Assembly (NCBI GenBank): GCA_011947345.1
Contig: JAAVTG010000584.1
Span: forward strand, 305,433-369,432
Direction: 5' to 3'
DNA: 64,000 bases
Source: Phytophthora quininea
Taxonomy: Eukaryota > Oomycota > Peronosporomycetes > Peronosporales > Peronosporaceae
A model generated the notes under the pieces. The model saw only the letters and a list, made by a program, of their open reading frames with translations, did no database searches and had not been told where the DNA came from. The translations under genes and the position numbers were made by a program. Below are positions 44,596 through 56,100 of this stretch, piece by piece; the first letter of the stretch is position 1; each line of letters starts with the position of its first letter.

Positions 44596-45120
44596 ATGGG
44601 GTCAAAAGGGTGATTTCAGGAAGCTGCTCGTGCGTATGAAATGCCTTGGTCGATCCTAAAGCCGACAAACCTTGAGTGAAAACGAACTCTGTCGTGCCTA
44701 GCCCCCCTTTCTTGTCCTTACAGATAATGCACGGAACGGACCGCTCGCGCAGCTCAACGCTGTGTGACACTGCGAAGAGAGACCAGCAGCGCAAATCTGG
44801 ATGAGAGGCCTTCTTTCCCGTCTTTTTGATGCGAAAAGCTGCCTTCACGAAGTCCCGAAATGCAGAATCGCGCACTTCCTCATTCACCTCCTTATATCGC
44901 CGCAACGCTCGCTTGTTGCGGAAGTATTTGTGTATGATCTTCAACGTTTTAACAGGGCTGTATTGGGTCTTAATAAGCTGCGACACTGTCATGTTGGCGA
45001 GTCTGTCGTTCATTGACAGAGCTACGAGCTTGTTATACGGCCCGGTTGGCTGGAAGCTTTGCTCGAGCTTGAGCTTCTCGGCTCGTCTGATACAGACAAA
45101 CTTTCAAAACGGAGTTGATG
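44596..45120 (-). CDS. Unrecognised basic protein segment
   Basis: A minus-strand frame from about 45120 reads AEKLKLEQSFQPTGPYNKLV, then MNDRLANMTVSQLIKTQYSP, VKTLKIIHKYFRNKRALRRY and EVRDSAFRDFVKAAFRIKKT. It is Lys/Arg-rich, helical and looks coding. It continues in frame into the CAND1 exon, but the splice acceptor there suggests a separate gene or intron. No family recognised. Upstream (45130-45540) several overlapping Arg/Pro-rich ORFs cannot be resolved. Confidence 0.3.
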
Positions 45121-45631
45121 GGATGGATTGGGCTTTGTCTCATCGAGTACACTAAGCTCGTGCAGCTTCGCCAGAGCAGCACGATACGCACGTGGAGCCG
45201 GCATCCAGGGCTGTTGGCGATCCAGGTCCACGAAGTTTGTTACGTTGAACCTCGAGTCCAGCAACGGCCGTGCAAGGCGCTGTGACCGTGGGAGCGCAGT
45301 GCTCTGAGAGCGGGTGGCCTGATGCGTGGCTTGACGACGGTCGCGCCGCTGAATTCTCGGCGCAGTGTGGATCGCCGCAGCGCCGGGCGGGGTCCTGGTG
45401 CTCGTGCAGTAGACACAGATGATCTCCAGGTTCCTCCACTGGGTCGACAACTCGTGCCAGTTTGCTGCAATCGAGCCCATTCATTTTGCAGGCGCAGCGA
45501 AGCGGTTTTCCATAATTTCGTCAGGGTGCCATGGGTCAATGAAGCAAGAGCCAGAATGGCGGGGATCTATACTGGATCCAAGTTGATCCAAAAAGTTGGA
45601 TTGGTGGCACGATATCAGTCCAAGAAGCAAG

Positions 45632-46168
45632 GATATCCAGTGATAGGTATAAAGATGGTACAGATGATAAGTTTTGGGATGGGATCCAACCATAAATTGT
45701 TTCATACAGAGTCGAATTTGCCTCGTACTACGCAAGAGTCCTTCCAAAGAAGCGGGGAACTACATTGGCCCCCTTCCGCTAAGTGAGGATCACCAGGATC
45801 AAGCAGCGCTAGAGTCATCCGGAACGTATTTTGGCCGGGTCCAACTTGCGCCCCGTGGATCCAAGTGTGCAAGTGTGGATCCAAGGTCAACTGGAGTTAC
45901 TACTTGGCCAGGACGACCGATCGACCCTCAATCACCTAAGATCACGCTATTGAAAGCGAAAAGGAAGCGAAGTACACTCCTCAACCCCCTCCCACCCCCA
46001 CCTGGATCCGGATCCAAAACCAGATCCAAGTCAAGCCAAGCAACGAGTGGTCTGGAAACCCATAATCCGGGACAGAGTGAAGATTTCCACGCTACCCCAA
46101 CCTCCCAAGTCTCGCCAAGACAGTTCTTCTTGGTAGACCCAACATCTTCGCAGCACCCTTTTGCCGAC
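45632..46168 (+). repeat. Long inverted repeat, right copy (~537 bp)
   Basis: Partner of 42860-43396. Its outer end at about 46168 falls within the copia integrase sequence, so the 3.3-kb segment between the outer ends appears to be inserted in, or recombined with, the copia element. Confidence 0.9.
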
Positions 46169-46822
46169 AGTCATGCCTTCTCGCGCACGTTTCTCCAGAG
46201 ATTTCTTATTCGGGTCAGAGAAGACCGTACAAGTTGAACCGATAACGACGACATCCTGCAGACTCGGCGTGTTTCCCGTGAGCACTTTCAGAGGCGACGA
46301 ACCATTTGTGTTCGCACGCGTGGGCCTTCTGTTCAGAATATAAGAAGTGTACTCAGCGGCGTTCCCCCAAAGCGCATAGGTTGGATCCAAATACCATGCA
46401 ACGAACCGTGTTCGCAACGGTCCAATGCATACGCTTGACTACTCCATTAACAGCTTGGTTGTTCGCCTCACTCTTTTGACGTCGAACAACTTCTTGTTTG
46501 CAAAACCAGTCGACATTTCCGCTCCGCTATCAGTTATCAAAACATGAACTTATCAGGCAAAATTGCTTCTCAATGGAGGTAATATTTCCTCAAATTTCTT
46601 CGCCGCTTGGTCTTTCGTCTTTGTAAGGGGAATACGACAATAGTTCGACTTGTGGTCGACGAAATGAACGAGATACCGATTCCCACAGCGGTGAGGTGTT
46701 ATGGGCCCTTTGAGATCACTGCAAATAACTCCGCCAATGCGATCAGTCGGAACGTGCTCACCAGTGTCTCGAGTTGGGTGTCTCGCTCGAGTATATTTAC
46801 CTTCTGCGCAGACTACACACAC
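46031..46822 (-). pseudogene. Ty1/copia integrase fragments
   Basis: 46822-46553 gives the zinc-binding end and first catalytic block (CVVCAEGKYTRARH, then CSDLKGPI and GNRYLVHFVDHKSNY). 46417-46170 gives the end of the core (YALWGNAAEYTSYILNRRPT, SPLKVLTGNTPSLQDVVV, FSDPNKKSLEKRAREGM). The part between contains stops, and the frame is replaced by the inverted-repeat copy at 46168. Integrase inserts the element's DNA. Confidence 0.8.
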
Positions 46823-47059
46823 ACCTCGACGGTGGTTTGTGATCTCATGGCCTCAGCCAGGCTCCTTGGTCATTCGCTCTACCGTGTCATACGCTAGGTG
46901 ACCGAGACGTGTGTGGAACCCATCAGACTATCGCGCTGGACTTCATCCGTCATGGGCCGCAAGCCTTCCTCGACAAGCGCTGTCATAACAACTTCCATCA
47001 TTGCTTGAGCCACAAATTTCCTTTTCACTTAAGACACCAAAACGTTATTCCTGATTGAT

Positions 47060-47388
47060 ATGTTGAACATCACTTTGTGAGAGTTGACGTTGACGAACGC
47101 CAATCGACCTCGATCTTGACTCGCTCGTAGTCTCGCTTGAGCAGTTTGCGGTAATAAATCAAATCACGAGCTAGTTTCGAGGCAAAGAAAACTTGTCTCT
47201 CGCAGGACAATCCCCACATCCACCCCGTCGACAACGGCGTCCAATATGACACCCCTTTCATCGTCACGTGGAGAGGACTACTATTCGGTTGCGTATTCTC
47301 GTTCTCATCCTCGCACGGAACAGCATTCTCCAAGAACCTGAGGTCATTAACCATATGTCAGCTGGCTCCGCTGTCTACAATTCAATCG
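47060..47388 (-). pseudogene. Ty1/copia protease fragment with stop at the active site
   Basis: Minus-strand reading near 47385-47345 gives IVDSGAS, then TGA, then HMVNDLRFLENAV. In copia proteases the motif runs DSGAS(S)HM, so a Ser codon has become a stop directly after the active-site loop. The rest continues to about 47070 and then loses sense. Confidence 0.7.
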
Positions 47389-48534
47389 TCACACGCTCCA
47401 ACCCCGCCCAGCGATGTCAACTCGAAACCGTTCCTTGTCTCCTTCACTGCCAGTTTTCTCCTGGGTGCGCTGGAGGCAGTTGCGCTTGATGTGGTCTATC
47501 TGTTTGCAGAAATGGCACTTCCTGTTATCAGTCACAAAGCTGACCGCTTCTTTGCCCATGCCTCCGAGCGACTTATCTTCAGCAACCAGTGCTTGTGCCC
47601 ACACAACAAGTTCTCCAGCTTGCTGAAGCGGGTCCGGTTTTGTCGGGTCATATTTCCCCATCATTGCCGGCTTGAGATCAGGGTTTGCGTACTTAACGAC
47701 GTTCTCCAAAACCAATGAGGAAGACGCGTTGGTAGCGCACATCAATGCATTCAAGTACAAGAAGAGGTCATTCCACGGGTTCGAGATGTTCACACTGAAC
47801 GGCGCTACCAATTGATCCATAATGAACCACAGATACGGATTCGTACTTCACCACCGCTGTACATGCTACTGAATGTACTTGTCTGCCTTGACGCGCAAAT
47901 GTTCCGCGAGCTTATTCACTTTGCTCGCCCAGTCCAGCGAAATTGGTAGGCTTGATCAGCCATTTCAACCTACTCAATAAAGGGCAATCCCCACTGTTCA
48001 AATCTTGACCCCAGCCCTTTGTACACCTCGCTGCCATGAAGGTTCCTCAACGCCAGATTTGCTTCCTTTGCGTTCAGGACTCGCTGCCCAAGCAGTGGAT
48101 TTGCAGCGGAGGGTGATACCGGTGCCTGCACCAGAGGACAGCGGTACGCTTGATACCGCTGTGCCCCTCCTTCTTCGAATTGAGGCTCGAAAAGCATTGC
48201 CTTGTAAACGCACCTGGCGTGCGCACTCCGACGCCAGCATTTCCATAATCGAGCTCGCCCAGATGCATCTGTTGCATCCCGAGACTCCCGTCATCCTCGA
48301 TGGCCTGACGAAACACTCTTCTTCTCAGCGGAGACTCTGCTGGGACAGTGTTCGCGCGTGGTGTCGCCGCTTTCTCCAAATTGCTCACCTTCTGTCTGAG
48401 GTCATTAATCAGAGCTATCAGATCCGCAATCGCAGGAGCAGCTTTTCCTTCGTCGTGGGGTCATTTCTTCCGTGAATGACCGGATCAACCGGCGTCGCCG
48501 CCGTCAGATCTTTACCAGAGCCGCTTGAGCTCAT
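47389..48534 (-). pseudogene. Ty1/copia gag with zinc knuckle
   Basis: Begins MSSSGSGKDLTAATP at 48534. A helical part with INDLRQKVSNLEKAA (coiled coil) follows after a frame change, then the gag core (LNAKEANLALRNLHG, YKGLGSRFEQWG near 48110-48000, and LFLYLNALMCATNASSSLVLE near 47770). The CCHC knuckle C-H-F-C-K-Q-I-D-H-I-K-R-N-C is at about 47520-47480 with all ligands. Several frame changes and stops, including TGA codons near 47820 and 47960. Confidence 0.75.
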
Positions 48535-49208
48535 AACCTAACGGACTGGTGCCTTGCGCCTTGGAGAGGAAGATGAAAAGTGTCATTGAGACTGATTTAC
48601 ACACTACAGGTCCTCGTGCCTCTGCTGCAACCTGATTCTCCTGGGCCTGCTTTTACGGTTTATCATCAAATTGTTCTGCGTCCAGCTCATGGAATACGGT
48701 GTCGTCAGCATTCCAACATTGGGTCTGTAAGACCTAACTCACAGAGCGCCGCCATGGTGCGCCGATGGCGCTGGCGCATGGCTTTAATGGCCGCAGGTGC
48801 CAGCGCAGACGGAGAGTTCTTGAGTGCCATCTACATGTCTGGCTTGAGCCAGACATACATGTCGCTGGGAATGATGCGTTTGACGCGGACATCGAGCTTG
48901 GCCCCGAGCTCGACCACGAAGCGTAGTCGATCCGTCGAGTACGCCATCGGCAGAATGAGAGCGAGATCTTCGTAGTCGTGGGTATTTCCCATCATGCCTA
49001 CAGAACGATGAAGGTGTTGTGTTCGTTGTCCAGTTTACCGCTTTGGGCGCGTCATGGACCTGGAAACCAGGTCGATCTCCTTCTACACCCCGTCGGCGGA
49101 CGTCTCCTGCACGTCCAGGTCACAAGTGATGGATGACTCGATGGAGTTATAGCGTTCGTTCGAGGTGTTTAACTATCGCTCACGGGTACTTTGGAATACT
49201 TGCGCTCG
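48535..49208 (-). other. Intergenic, with a possible exon fragment on the minus strand
   Basis: On the minus strand 48995-48830 reads GMMGNTHDYEDLALILPMAY, then STDRLRFVVELGAKLDVRVK and RIIPSDMYVWLKPDM before a stop. This looks like real protein sequence but I cannot assign it. The plus ORF 48580-48975 is probably its shadow. No other gene seen. Confidence 0.3.
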
Positions 49209-49703
49209 ATGCTGCTCGCGCTCCGCCGCAGCTCGTCCCGCCTCGCTTCGTCGTCCTCCGTGCGCTCTCGCCGCTGCCTCACTCGTGCCATGAGCTCCGG
49301 CGCCGACGAGCGAGCCAAGGCAGACGCTGCCGCTGCTTTGGGCGCCGCCAGGTCCGTGGGCGAGACCATCTTCGACAAGATCCTTCGCAGAGAGATCCCG
49401 GCCAAGATCGCGTACGAAGACGAGCAGTGCCTGGCCTTCCACGACGTGAACCCGCAGGCGCCCGTGCACATTCTGCTCATTCCCAAGAAGCGCGACGGAC
49501 TCACGCAGCTCGCGCATGCCGAGGAGCGCCACGAGGCCGTGCTGGGTCACTTGCTGTACGCCGCCAAGCTGGTGGCCAAACTGGAAAACCTGGACAGCGG
49601 CTTCCGCATCGTCATCAACGACGGCGCCGACGGCTGCCAGTCGGTTTTCCACCTGCACCTGCACCTACTAGGCGGGCGCAAATTAGGCTGGCCTCCGGGA
49701 TGA
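49209..49703 (+). CDS. HIT-family hydrolase, HINT1-like
   Basis: A purine nucleoside phosphoramidase of the histidine-triad family. The triad FHLHLHLLGGR at about 49650-49680 gives the HxHxHxx motif, with IFDKILRREIPAKIAYEDE and AFHDVNPQAPVHILLIPKK before it; the end GWPPG is the usual HINT1 C-terminus. From ATG 49209 the protein has 164 residues, and its first ~27 are Arg/Ser/Leu-rich without acidic residues, like a mitochondrial presequence. A second ATG at 49290 (MSSGADERAK) would give the ~137-residue cytosolic size. Two starts could give two locations. No introns. Confidence 0.9.
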   Translation: MLLALRRSSSRLASSSSVRSRRCLTRAMSSGADERAKADAAAALGAARSVGETIFDKILRREIPAKIAYEDEQCLAFHDVNPQAPVHILLIPKKRDGLTQLAHAEERHEAVLGHLLYAAKLVAKLENLDSGFRIVINDGADGCQSVFHLHLHLLGGRKLGWPPG

Positions 49704-49825
49704 AGAAGTGTTATTGCTAACAAACCTCAGCCTGGAAGCGTGAACGAGGAAGTAGTTCGTGGTGTATGGAATGAGGTTTTAATCTGGCGCATCATCGGCA
49801 TTTTCCTTTGGCGCCTTGGCGTGCT

Positions 49826-50747
49826 CTACGCTTGGCCATTGAGCTCTCTGTGAAATTGCTCCAGGAATGACTCCATAAACGCGTGACGCTCTTCAGCAAG
49901 ACGTTTACCAGCGTCCGTCTTCATCATGCCCCGAAGCTTGAGTAGTTTCTGTGTCCGACAACAAGTAAATTAGCGTATGAATTCGAACCACACTCCTAGC
50001 GCCGCACCTCGTAGAAATGGTTTATGGTGGTGTTGGGCCGGTTCGGGTCCATGTACTGTTCCTTGGTCAAGTCTTCGATCGGAGGAACGTCGGGGTCGTA
50101 CAGCGGACGTTTCTTGTGACCTCCGAATGTAAAGCAGCGGGCGATTCCGATGGCCCCAATGGCGTCCTACATAGCAGCACCATTCGAGTTAGAGCGGACC
50201 AGCTCGCTACGGAGGACCTGGAATCGCTTCTTGCCAGTCGATCAGCGTCCTGTACGCAGCCGTATTCCACCGAATACGCGTGCTGGTAGATTCATTCAAC
50301 ACGGCATCGTTAGCTCAAAAACACGAAGACAACAAAACACACCGTGCCCTTCCGCTTGCTGCCAGCTCCTCTTTGAAACCCATTCTGTCGATGATCGCCA
50401 TCACGCGCTTTATCTTGTCCTCGGACACATTTTCGGCCGCCAGGAACTCCACTGCGCGCTTTGTTGGCTTGTTCTTGTCGTTCTGGTACTTCCAGTCGTC
50501 GATGTCATGCAGCAGCGCCGCCAGGTCCACGATCTCCAGGTTCTCCTCGGGCACACGCTGCGGGAATCGACACATCAACCACTGGCCCACGTGTGCCTCG
50601 CCTCCTTCCACGCACCTCCTCCTTCGCGAGCACTCTCGCTACCGTCCACACGCGTTCGATGTGGCGCCAGTCGTGCGACCCATCGTTCGCCTTCAGTTGC
50701 TGCTCCACGAACGCAGCCGTGCGCTTCACCAGTCGAGACGTCGCCAT
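49826..50747 (-). CDS. HD-domain metal-dependent phosphohydrolase
   Basis: Start at 50747 (MATSRLVKRTAAFVEQQL). The metal ligands of an HD domain are visible: His in DWRHIERVW, His-Asp in ALLHDIDDWKY, and Asp in VQDADRL, followed by DAIGAIGIARCFTFGG, the signature of the YedJ-like group. Substrate unknown, perhaps a nucleotide. Introns on the minus strand: 50615-50558 (GT-AG), one between about 50335 and 50270 whose phase does not quite fit (a base may be missing), one that appears to be GC-AG before DAIGAIG (GCAAGA...ATGTAG), and 50007-49949 (GT-AG). The last exon ends FLEQFHRELNGQA with TAG at 49826. Confidence 0.8.
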
Positions 50748-50937
50748 TCTGGAGGTGCGTGGCAAGTTCCAAAGGGGCTGGAAGTGCCGCAACAGCACTT
50801 CAAATTGCGGCGCCAAAGTTTGAATGGATTGCAGATTGTGGCGCCAAACATTTTGATTGGTCGAAATCGCTGGCGAAAGTCGCGCAGCTTCAACTGAAAC
50901 CTCCCGACCTTGAGGGGGCACAAGGCAAGCACAAGTA
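50748..50937. promoter_or_regulatory. Shared divergent promoter of the HD gene and KAP3
   Basis: Only 190 bases separate the two start codons. The region holds GGCGCCAAA twice (about 50808 and 50841), a sequence like E2F/DP sites, and GATTGG (a reversed CCAAT box) near 50856. The pairing is noteworthy because KAP3 is a ciliary transport gene. Function of the motifs is inferred only from resemblance. Confidence 0.5.
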
Positions 50938-53072
50938 ATGAGCGCCCGCGCCAGCTCCAGCAGAGGCCCGAGCTATGCGGCCACCGGCAGAGCCGAGAAG
51001 CCCCGCAAGATTACGGCCAAGGCGGACGAGCTGGACGCGTACATGGAGAAGCTGTACGACGACGACGTCGAGTCCAAGCTGGAGGGCGCCAAGATGATCC
51101 TACAGCTCGCCGAATTCGCGGGCAACATCGAGGCGCTCGTGCAGAATGAGTCGCTCATGGTGCTGTCGCAGCATAGACACATCATAACATCTCGAATCAT
51201 TCTAACAGTGCCTTTGCCATTCCGACAGAGCCTGCTGTCGCGAGTGTTGAACGACGACTACAAGAAGAGCTACGACTTTTCCCTCACGATGATGAGAATC
51301 TTTTGGTGCTTCTCCAACTTTCTGCAGCTGCACCCGATGCTTGGCAACTACCGCATCGGGGCAATTACATTAAAGATCGTCGAATTTGAGCTCAAGCGCC
51401 ACCAGCTGCGTCTCGAAGAAGAGAAGCTACTCGAGGCCGCTGCAACAGAAACCGCTGTGGCAGATTCAGGTCAAGTCTCCAAGGGAGAGGTCCTGTCCAA
51501 ACTGGACCGCGAGAAGAAGCGCAACAAGAAGCGGATGAAGAAGCAGGACCAACTGCTGTAAGTAGATGTACAAGAGGATGTCGTGATGCTACAAGCTCAT
51601 GGATAATGTGCGTGTGTGTGTATGAAAACCATAGCTTTGTGTGCTTTAGTGTGCTGCTCAACTTGGCAGAAGATATTCACACTGAGCGAAAAATGGTGAA
51701 GCGCAAGATTGTGCTGTTCCTGACAAAGGTGCGTAGCCTGTGTTGCCTTTACAACGTCGTATGTAAGCGTCGGCCTTACGTTTTACTTCGTGCATTATAG
51801 CTACTGGATCGCGTGGCCCCCGACTTGGTTATCCTTACCATCACGTTCCTCAAAAAGCTGAGCATTTTTGAAGAAAACAAAGACGCGATGGTGGAGCTCG
51901 CCGTGGTGGAAAAACTCGTCCGGTATCTGAACTGTAATCACGACAAAACCATCCAGATAGCGCTGAAGCTGGTGTTCAACTTGTCTTTCGACCCGGCGCT
52001 GCGAGAAGTGCTCGTACGAAACAGTCTTATCCCGAAACTTGTGGAGCTGCTGAAAAAGCCGCCCTTCCGCGCGCTGTCGCTGCGGGCTCTCTATCATCTC
52101 AGCATTGACGACCGGTGCAAGTCGATGTTCACGTACACTGAGGCTATCCCCATTGTGATGCAGCTCGTGATCAACTTTCCGCAAAACATCGTCGCCAAGG
52201 AGCTTGCTGCACTGGCAGTGAACCTCAGCCACAACGCGCGCAATGCTGAGTTGATGTGCCAGAACCGTGGGCTCGAGGCGCTGGCAACGCGCGTCTTCCG
52301 CACCCGCGACCCGCTCCTCATGAAAGTGATCCGGAACATCTCGCTCTGGTCCTACACGCTACAGGAAGACCTTGTGAGCGACAAAACGTACAAGTACCGC
52401 GGCATGTGGTCCCCGTTCATCGTGTCCTTCATTGAGCTCTGTCTCAACACGGACAACCACGACTTTTCAATTGAAGTGCTAGCGACTCTGGCAAACATGA
52501 CTCCAAGCGATCTACCCCCAAAGACGTCATGGGAGCGTCTTGTGGCAGACCACTCGCTGATTCCATTTCTTAACAAAATCCTGGTACCAGGCTTCTCGCA
52601 AGACGATATGATCCTGGAGGCGGTGCTCTTCGTCAGTGCACTTTCGCTAGAGCCCAAATGTGCCCCTCTGCTGTCATCGTCGCGGTTAGTTCGCGCTTTG
52701 CACTCGCTGTTCCAGGAAAAACAGCACGACAACGAGCTCACGCTACAGTTGCTATATGCATTCTACCGAATGCTGCGGCACCCAGAGACGTTCGAAGAGA
52801 TTTTGTTCGGCGTGGGCTTTGTCCCTGATCTACTGCTAGCAGCAGATGCACCCAATATCGAAGTGCGCCGCATGTGTGACGTGCTTATGGACTTGATTCT
52901 CGACCATGATCTCAGCGACGGAGGCGCTATCGGAGATTTCGGACATCTCATTCGGCAACGGCGATTTGAAATCCACAATGCCGAATACCTTGAAATGGTT
53001 CACTCGGAAACGCAGAGCGCGAACTACCGCAAGCACCTCATCGATGGGGACAGCGATGAAAACGATGAATAG
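50938..53072 (+). CDS. KIFAP3: Kinesin-associated protein 3 (KAP3), kinesin-II subunit
   Basis: The non-motor subunit of heterotrimeric kinesin-II, which carries IFT trains along the flagellum; here it would serve zoospore flagella. The armadillo-repeat body follows the family: VLNDDYKKSYDFSLTMMRIF, LLNLAEDIHTERKM, FLKKLSIFEENKDAM, LKLVFNLSFDPALREVLV, LVINFPQNIVAKELAALAVN, IRNISLWSYTLQEDL and the C-terminal DVLMDLILDHDLSD. Introns are 51160-51228, 51558-51649 and 51729-51800, all GT-AG. Exon 2 ends in a Lys-rich stretch (REKKRNKKRMKKQD). The product is about 630 residues, shorter than the ~790 of human KAP3, ending with SDENDE. No frame errors. Confidence 0.93.
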
Positions 53073-53145
53073 CTAGGACAATCTCAAAAACAAAAGCAAT
53101 GTTACTTCTGAGGCCGTTTCTTCCAACGACAGCCTGATCCTCCGC

Positions 53146-56100
53146 TTAATCAATCTTCATCTTTGTCACGAACCCCACCACGCTCTTGCAATCCACCCCG
53201 TAGCGACCCAGCGCCTTGTGCGGCCAATATGAGTTTTGCTGACTGTTGATCGAGGCTCCAGGTGGAATTAAATACATGTTGTACGGGCATGCTGGAGAGA
53301 TCGACAGCGCAAGTGCGCGTGAGTTACACTGTCTTTTATCCGTGTATCGAACTAGCTGCTTCACGAATTTCCAGTGGTCATATATCGACTCCAAGCGGAA
53401 AAATGCCATCACGGAATCATGAAAGTTGCGCATATTAATTTCCAGCGTCTTCATCTCGATGGTAGATCGCTGGTCTGCCACAATGTCTCGGCCCTGAGGA
53501 AAGGCTTCCGGTACCATTCCATCACGGGTGCGGCACCAAAATGCATCCACTCGAAATTCGTGGAAGCTGCTTTGGTCTGATGCGTCCTGGATCTTAATAA
53601 GACAGGACCAAGCCACAGGGGCGGTCCGCTAAAGTATTCACTTTCCACGTCCATTTTGTTATCGCCATCCAATGGCTTTGAGTCGAGGCCACAATCTATG
53701 AGGTCCACCATAAACTGTGCTGCCCTCCAATCAGCTAGACGGCGCGCCTCCTCTTCAGTCTTCCACGTTGTTCTGTACAGTGCATAACCATCCACTCGCG
53801 TAACGCAGTGCACATCTGCTGCTGCGCGGTAGTCCACACCGCCAAATGACTGGCGTGGGGGCTCTCCACACTTGTAGTTATCTGGGAAATGCCCGAGAGC
53901 TTTAGATCATTAAAAGAATCCGTCGGCGACACATATGACAGAGATTTGACATCCAAAAGTGAAGAAGCTGCGCCCAACACGATCGAATACGGTTCAGCTT
54001 GTCCAACACGCCATCGACAGCTTGACTGCAGGCCTCTGACTTTGACATGCTCGATGCTTTAAAGTGTATAACATCGTTGACATCAACCATAACTTCAAAA
54101 GTACCTTCACGAAGGCGTTCCATCCGGATATGTGCCATCACATTGCGAACAATCTCGCGGTTTTCGTAGCCCCTATACTTCAGCGAATTTCGAAGGTGGT
54201 AAATACCCGCGCATAAATCATCGGCAGGAGTGAAAAGACTGCGAATTGCAGCGCGGAATTTAGCATCATCCGTGCTACCAGCTTCAGACTGCTCCTCATA
54301 CAATTTCTTCATCTCGATTTCAAACGCGGACGGCTGACTGGATGGGTTTGGCGCATCCTGAGGCGTTTTAGTCGCTGACGGATCCCAGTCGTCGTCATCG
54401 TAACCTCCGTCAGAGTATTCATCGTAATCATCGCCATCGTCCATTTCGTCATCGCTGCATAATATCAAATTGGATAGTTTCACAGGAGCTGCGGATGGTT
54501 GAGGAGTAGTCGCTGGGGGTGCACCAGTAGAATTTGTTCCACTGCTCTCAGTATGCGGTTGTGCACTGGGTGGTCGCAGTTTCTTAAGCATGTCCAGAAT
54601 GTCGCGCCATCGCTCGTTGGCAGAACGCTTAGCATCCTTCGCGTTTAAGCAAGCCGTCGAGACAGCAAGCGTATCGCGAACGTAAATGAAATACATATAC
54701 AGCGGCGGAACGAGCTTTTCCGATTGCGACACCTGTAGCACAAAAGAACAGCTCGTGACCAACCTTCTCGCACTGCACGAAATTGAAGGTACATACCTTG
54801 TCATGATTTTTGCTTGGGTTTCATTTCCAGCCATCAGCGAAGTTGGAGTATTAGTGAGACGGTCATTGTAGGTGGAAAGCAGTGCCTCCCAGGTGCTCAC
54901 GATGCTGTCTAGAGTATGTATTAGAATCGAGGTCGCAGCGTTCTTCGCAATATCAATGGTCTTGCCCTCTGCAGAGGCTCCGATGACGTTCTCGGATACA
55001 GTCAGTGTGCAACAGACACTTCCATTGTCTTGCTTTTGGCAGCCCTTGTGATCTACACAAGTTAGTGCATAATACTCATCAGTACCAGAGCAGGCAAACT
55101 TTCAATTTACCCTTCCTTACCGAAAAAGTTGTAGAAAGCGTAACTGTCTCAGTCTTCGTGTTGAGGTCCCACACGATTGACTCCACCTTTCGCACAACCT
55201 TATCGCGACTGCGGAATAGTAGAAGCAGTAAATCTTGGTACACCTGAGATTTTGCCTTCGCCACCACATCTTCTGAGCGAGGTGGTGCAGCTTGGTTGCG
55301 CTGGGCACCACTTTGGTCCACAAAGAAAAGAGGAGCCGTGGCCTCCGCAGGTGTGGATGGCGCAGGTATTGAAGCCGAAACAGGGGAACAGGAAGAGGAG
55401 CTTGGTTGGCGTTTTCAAAGCCATTCTGCTCGTCGTAGCACCTCGTACGCTCGCTGACTGGAGATACATACGAAACGCGAGCACGAGGAAGTCCTCGATC
55501 TTTCTCAAACTGTTCACTTTCTGCGCTTGGAGCATATTGGCGCTTGCGCAGTACAATCGGAGGTCTTGTTTCGACATCGTTGGCCTCATCCTTTGCATGG
55601 TGCCCAAAATCATTGCGCTGAGGTATGTCATCATCATGATCACGCGAAAAACTTCTGTCTGTATCACCATGCTCATCTGCGTCGATTATTGAGTTCGCCT
55701 TGTTTCCATTACTGAGCTGCTCATCCCGATCACGTGACATACTTTCTTCGTATTGGACTGTCAGGTTCATCAAGAACGTCAAAATCCCATCCGCTGCCGC
55801 ACTCCTGGCATCAGTTTCAGTTGATCCTTGCTTATAGATAAGCGGGAGGTCTTGAATATACGCTGCAGCACCAAAGCTGTTATATGGAATGCCATTTTCT
55901 TGCCCTGCAACATCATGAAGCTGGAGACAGCAACAAGAATTAGGATGTTATGCTGTATGAGCGTTTAGTTGTCCGCCGTACTGCACACGTACCCGAACTA
56001 TCTTCGATGTGACCAAATAGCTGAAGGCTGCATCTCGAACTTTTCGGGTATCGTTCGCCGCACTGAAGTTATAGTGGGCCTTCAAATGATTCAGCATTAG

